Below, one piece after another: positions 1 to 5,307 of a DNA stretch of 14,670 nt. The DNA is from an uncultured Rhodobacter sp. (lineage in GTDB: Bacteria; Pseudomonadota; Alphaproteobacteria; Rhodobacterales; Rhodobacteraceae). The stretch spans positions 1 to 14,670 of the forward strand of contig CALGTJ010000121.1 in assembly GCA_937901435.1 (NCBI GenBank), read 5' to 3'. Under the pieces are notes generated by a model. The model saw only the letters and a program-made list of their open reading frames with translations. It was not told where the DNA came from and did not search any database. Made by a program: the position numbers and the translations under genes. The first letter of the stretch is position 1. Each line of letters begins with the position of its first letter.

Positions 1-309
1 TTCGGGCGAACACCAGACCATCGCTTCGCTCCACATCACCGCTTCGCGCAGTTCCTGCACCTTGGGATGATCCGCCTGTGCATCATCCGGCAGCGGCAGC
101 CCCGAGGGGTTGAAGCTGCGGGTTTCTGCGCCAAACCGTTCCAGAACCCGCGCGGCTTCTTCGGTCATCAATCGACTGAACGAACGCGCGCGCAGCGATC
201 CGTAGAGCAAAAGAACGCGCGGCGGGTGATCCGCCCGGTCCTTTCGAAACAGCCGCTCGGGATCAATCCCCCGGAAATCATTGTCAGAAAGTTGTGGGGT
301 GTCGGTCAT
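1..309 (-). CDS. arsH: ArsH, NADPH-dependent FMN reductase / organoarsenical oxidase (N-terminal part only)
   Basis: Translating the minus strand from 309 gives 103 codons of an ArsH N-terminus; the rest lies beyond the window edge. Visible hallmarks are the family lead-in (DFRGIDPERLF), the FMN phosphate-binding segment LLLYGSLRARSFSR at about residues 33-46, and the conserved stretch GLPLPDD...HPKVQELRE at about 70-89. Full-length ArsH proteins are roughly 230-240 residues. Known family members are cytosolic flavoproteins that oxidise trivalent organoarsenicals such as methylarsenite and also act as quinone/azo reductases. The start codon overlaps the stop of the upstream C-S lyase gene as ATGA (306-309), so it is the fifth visible gene of a translationally coupled operon under a probable ArsR repressor. 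Identity is confident; completeness of the C-terminus cannot be judged. Confidence 0.9.
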   Translation of the reverse strand, partial: MTDTPQLSDNDFRGIDPERLFRKDRADHPPRVLLLYGSLRARSFSRLMTEEAARVLERFGAETRSFNPSGLPLPDDAQADHPKVQELREAVMWSEAMVWCSPE

Positions 310-1496
310 TTCGTCCTCTGGTGGCGTGCGCGGATGGCGTGGTGCAAGCGGGTCAGCGCGTTTGACAAACTGGCCCGGCGGCAGGCGATGTTGAGACGGC
401 CAAAGCCCGCGCCCTGTTGGCCAAAAGCGATCCCACGGGTCAGGCCCCAACCCGCATCCTGCCGCAGAAAAGCGGTCAGATCGTCAGGTGCAAGACCCAG
501 CGCGCGAAAGTCGAGCCAAACCAAAAAAGTTCCTTCGGGGGCGATCAGGTCGACCTCTGGCAGGTCGCCAAGACGGGTGCGGAGCAGATCCAGATTGCCT
601 TGCAGATAGTCCAGCACCGCGTCAAGCCACGGCCCACCGCCAGTGTAGGCGGCCTCCATCGCGACAGAGGCAAAGGCGTTGTTCTTGTTGACCGTCAGGC
701 GGCTGTTTTCGGCCCTGAATGCGGCGCGCCGGGTTGCGTCCGGCACCACCGTGAACGCAAAACAACAGGCGGCGATGTTAAAGGTTTTGGCGGGCGACAG
801 ACAGGTGATCGAATTTCGCGCATCGGCCTCGGACAGCGAGGCAAACGGCGTATAGGGATGGCCGGGAAAGGTCAGGTCTGCGTGGATCTCGTCGGACACA
901 ACCAGCACATCGTTGCGCCGACAAATATCCCCAAGACGCAAAAGCGCGTCGCGCGGCCAGACGCGGCCCACCGGATTGTGCGGGTTGCACAGAAAGATCA
1001 TGCGCGTGCGTGGATCGCGCGCAGCGACCTCTAGCCCGTCAAAGTCCATCTCGTACCGGCCATCCTGCAGGATCAGGGGGTTTTCCACCGGTTTACGGTC
1101 ATTTTCGGCAATAATATCCGCAAAATCAAAGAACACCGGCGGCTGCACAATGATACCATCGCCGGGCTTGGTGAACAGATTGGCGGCCATGGCCAGCGCG
1201 TTCAACACATTGGGCGCGCGCAGGAGATGGTCTGGATCGACGCTCCACCCATGACGCTTGCTCAGCCAGCCGATCAAAGCCGGCATCAACCCATCGGGCA
1301 CCGTCTCGTAGCCAAAGACGCCATGCGCGGCACGGTTGTGCATCGCCTCTGTGATGCAGGGGGCCACGTGAAAATCCATGTCCGCCACGCCCGCCGCAAA
1401 CAGATCCATCCCATCCTGCCCCAGCACAAGGCGATGATGTTTCAGTGCCGGAACCTGTTGTCGGTCAAGCGGCGTATCAAGGTCAAAGTCAGGCAT
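306..1496 (-). CDS. PatB/MalY-type PLP aminotransferase-fold C-S lyase (cystathionine beta-lyase-like)
   Basis: The 396-residue fold-type I PLP enzyme has the PatB/MalY pattern. It begins MPDFDLDTPLDR, has VADMDF at about 38-42, NPHNPVGR at 171-178, the PLP-contacting SDEIHADL at 201-208, the Schiff-base lysine K237 in SPAKTFN, and the C-terminal carboxylate-binding region GRLNIACRR (about 366-374), where many relatives have CPR. Known family members cleave cysteine S-conjugates or cystathionine to thiol, pyruvate and ammonia, and some are transaminases. I chose the start at 1496 because the first motif begins there; an upstream ATG at 1538 would add 14 atypical residues inside the aquaporin gene. 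Its start lies 8 bp inside the 3' end of the aquaporin gene, and its stop overlaps arsH by 4 bp. A C-S lyase in an ars operon is unusual. The physiological substrate is unknown. Confidence 0.86.
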   Translation of the reverse strand: MPDFDLDTPLDRQQVPALKHHRLVLGQDGMDLFAAGVADMDFHVAPCITEAMHNRAAHGVFGYETVPDGLMPALIGWLSKRHGWSVDPDHLLRAPNVLNALAMAANLFTKPGDGIIVQPPVFFDFADIIAENDRKPVENPLILQDGRYEMDFDGLEVAARDPRTRMIFLCNPHNPVGRVWPRDALLRLGDICRRNDVLVVSDEIHADLTFPGHPYTPFASLSEADARNSITCLSPAKTFNIAACCFAFTVVPDATRRAAFRAENSRLTVNKNNAFASVAMEAAYTGGGPWLDAVLDYLQGNLDLLRTRLGDLPEVDLIAPEGTFLVWLDFRALGLAPDDLTAFLRQDAGWGLTRGIAFGQQGAGFGRLNIACRRASLSNALTRLHHAIRARHQRTK

Positions 1497-2154
1497 CCGG
1501 CGTGTCATCCAGCAGCCAGCGAAAGAACACCGTCGCAAGCACAGCCGCGATTAGTTGCACCACAATGAACGCCGCAACATCGGGCGGTGCGATCCCGGCG
1601 AATGTGTTCGAAAAGCCCCGCGCAATGGTTACAGCCGGGTTGGCAAAGGACGTCGACGAGGTGAACCAATAAGCGGCCGTGATGTAAAGACCCACCGCCA
1701 TCGGCACCGCCTGCGGTCGCGCCTTGAGGCAGCCCAAAATCGTGCCGATCAGGCCAAAGGTCGCCACGAACTCTCCGGTCCATTGTCCAACACCTGTGCG
1801 CGCCGTCATCGACGGATCGATCAACGGATGATCAAACATCACATGCGCCGCCAGCACCCCGGCGATCCCGCCAAATATCTGCACCAAAACGTAAAACCCG
1901 GCATCTTTGGCCGCGATTTCCCTGCGAAGCGCAAAACAAAGCGTCACGGCAGGATTAAAATGAGCGCCCGAGATCGGGCCAAACACAGTGATCAGCACCA
2001 CAAGGATCGCCCCCGTCGGAATGGTATTTCCCAATAGTGCAACCGCGACATTCCCCCCTGCCAGCCGTTCCGCCATGATGCCGGACCCAACCACGGTGGC
2101 AAGCAAGGAAAAAGTGCCAAGCCATTCGGCCATCAGGCGACGGTCAAGCGTCAT
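1489..2154 (-). CDS. aqpS: AqpS-like aquaglyceroporin (MIP family channel)
   Basis: This 221-residue, six-helix membrane protein carries both MIP-family NPA boxes: SGAHFNPAVTL (N67-P68-A69) and SFANPAVTIARG (N172-P173-A174). The position right after the second NPA, which in typical aquaporins is the selectivity-filter arginine (NPAR), is valine (V175). This is the pattern of Sinorhizobium meliloti AqpS, the channel used in place of ArsB/Acr3 for arsenical movement; from memory, the equivalent valine there has been reported to matter for methylated arsenical permeability. The location beside arsH and under a divergent ArsR supports a metalloid role over general water or glycerol transport. The start overlaps the stop of the dehydratase gene as ATGA (2151-2154). 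No ArsB or Acr3 pump is visible in the window. Confidence is high for the family and moderate for substrate. Confidence 0.88.
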   Translation of the reverse strand: MTLDRRLMAEWLGTFSLLATVVGSGIMAERLAGGNVAVALLGNTIPTGAILVVLITVFGPISGAHFNPAVTLCFALRREIAAKDAGFYVLVQIFGGIAGVLAAHVMFDHPLIDPSMTARTGVGQWTGEFVATFGLIGTILGCLKARPQAVPMAVGLYITAAYWFTSSTSFANPAVTIARGFSNTFAGIAPPDVAAFIVVQLIAAVLATVFFRWLLDDTPDA

Positions 2155-3128
2155 GCGGTGTCCTCCAATAGGGCGTAAAAGCGCGCGGGGTCGATATTTC
2201 CGCCCGTGATGAACGTCGCGACTGTGCGACCGATGATCGGGATCTGACCGTTCAGGATCGCGGCGAGGCCGACCACGGCACCGGGTTCTGCAACGATCTT
2301 GAAATGGTCAAAGGCAAAGCGCATGGCGGCACGCACTTCGGCATCCGTCGCCGTCACACCGCCCGCCAAAAGACTGCCGTTGATGGCGAATGTCATCTCG
2401 CCCGGGATCGGCGTCATGATCGCATCACAAATCGTGCGACGCCCCTTGGGGTTTGGCACGCGGGTTCCGGCGGCAAGGGAACGGCGGGTATCGTCGAACA
2501 GCTCCGGTTCGGCAGCGTAGACTTTGGTCTCTGGCGAGGCCTCGGCCATGACCAGTGCTGTCGCCGCCGTTAACCCGCCACCGCCGCAAGGCACCAACAC
2601 CGCATCCAGCAAGCCAGCCGCGTCCGTCAGCAATTCCAGCGCCGCCGTCCCTGCCCCGGCAAGGATCTGCGGGTGCGCGCTGGGTGGCACCTCGATCCGC
2701 CCGGTCGTGGCGATCACCTGTGCCACCACATCCGCGCTGTTCTCGGTGTCGCGGTCATAATTGATGATCTCGGCCCCCATGGCACGCACCGCAGCCTGTT
2801 TGGCGGCAGGCGCATCAGAGGGCATGACGATCACCGCCGAAGACCCCATGATCTGTGCCGCCCGCGCCAGCCCAAGCGCATGGTTGCCAGAAGAATAGGT
2901 CACCGCACCGCGCTGCCGCTCTGCCTCGCTGAGGCACAACATACGGTGATACGCGCCCCGGATCTTGAAGGCCCCGGTGCGCTGCATGTTTTCAGCCTTA
3001 AGCAGCAGGCGACCGCCCAGCATGGCGTTTACATCCGGATTTTCCAGCACCGGCGTGTGGATCACAACGCCACTTAGCGCCTCTGCCGCCTTGCGCACAT
3101 TGTTCAGGGGAAGGGGATGGCCCAGCAT
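2151..3128 (-). CDS. Threonine/serine dehydratase-family PLP enzyme (fold type II)
   Basis: The 325-residue enzyme has the fold-type II signature: QRTGAFKIRGAY with PLP lysine K55, the SSGNHALG loop at 79-86, phosphate-binding CGGGGL at 181-186, and a C-terminal FITGGNID. The PSDAP (about 103-107) and FDDTRRS (211-217) segments resemble the biosynthetic/serine racemase-type threonine dehydratases and beta-hydroxyaspartate dehydratases more than the hydroxyectoine enzyme EutB. It lacks the C-terminal ACT regulatory domain of IlvA. The reaction is probably beta-elimination from a beta-substituted amino acid to an alpha-keto acid and ammonia. The start at 3128 was chosen because it follows the stop of the deacylase gene by one base and leads straight into the conserved domain; an upstream ATG at 3206 adds a basic, unlike-family extension. 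The exact substrate is unknown. Confidence 0.84.
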   Translation of the reverse strand: MLGHPLPLNNVRKAAEALSGVVIHTPVLENPDVNAMLGGRLLLKAENMQRTGAFKIRGAYHRMLCLSEAERQRGAVTYSSGNHALGLARAAQIMGSSAVIVMPSDAPAAKQAAVRAMGAEIINYDRDTENSADVVAQVIATTGRIEVPPSAHPQILAGAGTAALELLTDAAGLLDAVLVPCGGGGLTAATALVMAEASPETKVYAAEPELFDDTRRSLAAGTRVPNPKGRRTICDAIMTPIPGEMTFAINGSLLAGGVTATDAEVRAAMRFAFDHFKIVAEPGAVVGLAAILNGQIPIIGRTVATFITGGNIDPARFYALLEDTA

Positions 3129-3129
3129 A

Positions 3130-4131
3130 TCACACCACCTCAGTCGCAATTTGAAACAGCGCGTCCCCACGCCGCGTCTGCGCCATGGCACGCATCGCCA
3201 GAACAAGGCCCTCGTACGCAGAACACAGCTCGTCCGGGGCTTTTCCGGGCGTGTCGGGATGATGGATCATCGCAATGGGTTCGCCTTGGGCCACATCATC
3301 ACCAATCGTTTTCAGGGGTTCAAAAATCCCGGCCTCATAGGCATAGACCAAGCCCTTTGACGTAAGCAGCCTTGTCCCCCCAGCCGCATCCGGGACATAG
3401 CCGGGCAACATCCCCAGCGCATTCAGGATCCGCCGCAGCCCGCGTTCTGTTTGGCGCAGAATATCGGGTGTGACGCGACCAGCACCGCCCAGTTCGGCCA
3501 TCACATTGATCACGCCCTTGCGATTGGCGGCCCCCATCGCGGTGCCTGCCGTGCTGCCTTTGCCACCGCCGCCAGTGAACACCCAGGCATATGGCAGATC
3601 GAACGCCTTGGTCATTGCGGCAAGGCCGGCCTCTTCGTCTGGGGAATGGGCAGGACCGCGCAGCAGCGTCGCGGGGTAGATCAGGGACGAGCCGCCAGAG
3701 TGCAGATCAACGGCGTAATCGGCCAGCGGCAGGATCACCTCTTCATGGTAATGGGCGATCATCGCCGAGGGCCCGCCTCTGGCATCCCCCGGATAAAGCC
3801 GGTTGAGATTGCCTTGATCCAGAGGTGACACCCGGCTGCCCGCCTCTGCGGCCGGAAAATTCAGCATCGGCAGCAGGATCAACCGCCCGCGTATCTCTTT
3901 GGCATCAAGGTCGCGGGCAAGATTTCCGACGGCGATCTGCCCCTCGTATTCATCGCCATGAACCCCGGCAGTGATCACAAGGGTCGGACCGTCTCCGTTT
4001 CTGAGCACCGTCACCGGCACCGGAGCCCATCCATAGGCCGAGCGATGAACCGAATGCGGCACCCGCAAATAGCCGGCCTGTTTGCCCTCGACGTTGAAAT
4101 CGACCTCGGATGTGATCTGTGTACCCGTCAT
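3130..4131 (-). CDS. AstE/aspartoacylase-family zinc deacylase (DoeB-like)
   Basis: This is a zinc carboxypeptidase-fold amidohydrolase of the succinylglutamate desuccinylase/aspartoacylase family, about 333 residues. Counted from the upstream ATG at 4152, GVHGDEYEG supplies zinc ligands H65 and E68, DLHSGG supplies H151, NLNRLYPG (115-122) is the substrate loop, and MAELGG carries the likely catalytic E220. Relatives remove acyl groups from N-acyl amino acids: aspartoacylase, AstE, the ectoine-pathway N-acetyl-diaminobutyrate deacetylase DoeB, and ACY3, which deacetylates mercapturic acids. The start is uncertain. ATGs at 4152 and 4149 directly abut a 16-bp palindrome and have no ribosome-binding site; the ATG at 4131 follows ACGGA and is preferred. 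It is the first gene of the minus-strand operon, divergent from arsR. Ectoine genes eutA, eutC and doeA are absent, so an ectoine role is doubtful. Confidence 0.82.
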   Translation of the reverse strand: MTGTQITSEVDFNVEGKQAGYLRVPHSVHRSAYGWAPVPVTVLRNGDGPTLVITAGVHGDEYEGQIAVGNLARDLDAKEIRGRLILLPMLNFPAAEAGSRVSPLDQGNLNRLYPGDARGGPSAMIAHYHEEVILPLADYAVDLHSGGSSLIYPATLLRGPAHSPDEEAGLAAMTKAFDLPYAWVFTGGGGKGSTAGTAMGAANRKGVINVMAELGGAGRVTPDILRQTERGLRRILNALGMLPGYVPDAAGGTRLLTSKGLVYAYEAGIFEPLKTIGDDVAQGEPIAMIHHPDTPGKAPDELCSAYEGLVLAMRAMAQTRRGDALFQIATEVV

Positions 4132-4152
4132 GTATCCGTCATGCGCCATCAT

Positions 4153-4168
4153 TTCGGCAATTGCCGAA
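4153..4168. promoter_or_regulatory. 16-bp perfect palindrome, candidate operator
   Basis: TTCGGCAATTGCCGAA is a perfect 16-bp palindrome. It lies in the divergent region between the deacylase operon and arsR, directly before the first possible ATG of the deacylase gene. A dimeric repressor bound here would sit at or just after the operon's transcription start. Whether ArsR or another factor binds is not known. Confidence 0.5.
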
Positions 4169-4211
4169 TTGACTCCGGGCTAAGGTATTCAAATCCTCTG
4201 GTCAAGCTTCG

Positions 4212-4235
4212 ATATTTCGGGCATTGACGAAATAT
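4212..4235. promoter_or_regulatory. Inverted repeat overlapping the arsR start, candidate ArsR operator
   Basis: ATATTTCG (4212-4219) and CGAAATAT (4228-4235) are perfect 8-bp inverted arms separated by 8 bp. The right arm overlaps the arsR ATG at 4234. ArsR-family repressors bind AT-rich dyads in their own promoters, so this is the more likely autoregulatory site. No convincing Shine-Dalgarno sequence precedes the ATG and no strong -35/-10 pair was found, so the arsR transcript may have a very short leader. Confidence 0.5.
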
Positions 4236-4566
4236 GGATCAAACCACGGCAATTGACGCATTCGCCGCCTTGGCGCACCCGACCCGGTTGGCTGTGTTCC
4301 GGCTTTTGGTACGGCAGGCCCCTGATGGCGTCCCGGCCTTGACCATCGCCGAGCATCTCAAGGCAAAACCATCGACACTGTCGGGCCATCTTGCGATCTT
4401 GAAACGCGCGGGCTTGCTGACCAGTGTCCGGCACCAACGCGAGATCCGTTACGCTGCGAACCTCGACTCGATCAACGCGATTGTGGGGTTCTTGTTGTCG
4501 GACTGCTGCGGCGGAAAGGTCCGAAACTGCCGCGATATCCTGACGTTGCTGGATCTGGAGGATTGA
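4234..4566 (+). CDS. arsR: ArsR/SmtB-family metalloid-responsive repressor
   Basis: The 110-residue winged-helix protein opens with the family pattern AFAALAHPTRLAVFRLL (10-25). Its recognition helix region is AEHLKAKPSTLSGHLAILKRAGLL (about 39-62), followed by a wing (VRHQREIRYAAN). The C-terminus carries a vicinal Cys pair and a third Cys: DCCGGKVRNC with C91, C92 and C99. That arrangement matches the As(III)-binding site of the Acidithiobacillus ferrooxidans-type ArsR (Cys95/96/102), not the helix-4 CxC site of the E. coli R773 type. It is expected to repress both flanking transcription units until trivalent arsenic or a related thiophilic metalloid binds. A glutaredoxin gene follows on the same strand after 48 bp. 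Identity is confident; the inducer is inferred from the cysteines. Confidence 0.9.
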   Translation: MDQTTAIDAFAALAHPTRLAVFRLLVRQAPDGVPALTIAEHLKAKPSTLSGHLAILKRAGLLTSVRHQREIRYAANLDSINAIVGFLLSDCCGGKVRNCRDILTLLDLED

Positions 4567-4614
4567 CATGACCGCACCGCATCGCCCCGTAGATCTGCGC
4601 GCTGGAGGAACCTG

Positions 4615-5253
4615 ATGAAACTGCTTATGTTTGAACATTGCTCGCTGTGTTTTCGCGTGCGGATGGTAGCGCGTTTGAAGGGCATTCACCTTGTCGAACA
4701 GATCGTCGAGGATGACGACAGCGCCGCGATGATCGACCTTGTCGGGCGTCGCGTGATCCCGATCCTTGTACTGGACGATGGAACCCCGATGCTGGAAAGC
4801 TGGGATATGGTCGACTATCTCGATGGCCTTGGCCCCCCGGTCCTGACTGGCCCCGAAAGGCCGGAAATCGCCGTGATTTCAGACAGATTGCTAAAGATCA
4901 CCCCTTTCCTGACCATGCCGCGTTATGCGCTGCTTGCCTTGCCGGAATTCCGGACAGTGGCGGCCAGAGACCATTTCCTTGTGCGAAAACGCACCGCATA
5001 TCCCGACATGGAGGCCCTTCGCGCCAAGACACGGGACTACCTGTCAGATCTGATGCCAATTCTGGACGCCCTTGCCCAAGAGGTGGCAAGCCCGGCGGCG
5101 CTGAACGGTACGCTATCGCGGGATGATATCAGAATTCTTCCATTGCTGCGCTCTGTCGCCGTGGTCGAGGGGCTGGAATTTCCAAGCGCGGTGCAGGCCT
5201 ATTATGCTACGATGATGTCGCGCCTCGGGTATCGCTCGCTGCCGCAGATCTGA
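4615..5253 (+). CDS. grxB: GrxB (glutaredoxin 2)-like protein with CSLC active site
   Basis: This 212-residue protein has the length and layout of GrxB: an N-terminal thioredoxin-fold domain followed by an all-helical GST-like domain. The active site is C9-S-L-C12 in place of the usual CPYC. The cis-proline loop is RVIPIL (P49), followed by the glutathione-binding segment MLESWDMVDYLD (59-70) and the GPPVLTG linker that GrxB proteins share. Grx proteins reduce mixed disulfides with glutathione and serve as electron donors in arsenate reduction. A good ribosome-binding site (GGAGG) lies upstream, and the ATG overlaps the stop of a 15-codon ORF starting at 4568. Its place just behind arsR argues for co-regulation with arsenic genes. 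Both cysteines are kept, so dithiol chemistry is possible, but the lost proline should change the redox potential. Confidence 0.82.
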   Translation: MKLLMFEHCSLCFRVRMVARLKGIHLVEQIVEDDDSAAMIDLVGRRVIPILVLDDGTPMLESWDMVDYLDGLGPPVLTGPERPEIAVISDRLLKITPFLTMPRYALLALPEFRTVAARDHFLVRKRTAYPDMEALRAKTRDYLSDLMPILDALAQEVASPAALNGTLSRDDIRILPLLRSVAVVEGLEFPSAVQAYYATMMSRLGYRSLPQI

Positions 5254-5307
5254 ACGCCGCACAACCGCCCCAGCAAAGAGGGCGCGAGGGTCAAGGAGCG
5301 CGGCGTT
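5253..5307. terminator. Inverted repeat between convergent genes, possible bidirectional terminator
   Basis: AACGCCGC (5253-5260) and GCGGCGTT (5300-5307) are perfect 8-bp inverted arms whose outer ends touch the stop codons of the two convergent genes, glutaredoxin and DyP peroxidase. A smaller inner stem, CGCCC (5266-5270) with GGGCG (5280-5284), sits in the loop. There is no clear T-run on either side, so intrinsic termination is uncertain. Confidence 0.35.

Noticed and set aside
2151..4131. Ectoine/hydroxyectoine degradation genes (eutB and doeB/eutE)
   Set aside because: The families are similar, but eutA, eutC and doeA are missing, the dehydratase motifs look closer to serine racemase-type threonine dehydratases, and the neighbours are arsenic genes.
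4169..4218. Strong sigma70 promoter for arsR using TTGACT at 4169-4174
   Set aside because: A 16-18 bp spacer leads only to AATCCT-like sequence; no convincing -10 box was found, so only the dyads are listed.
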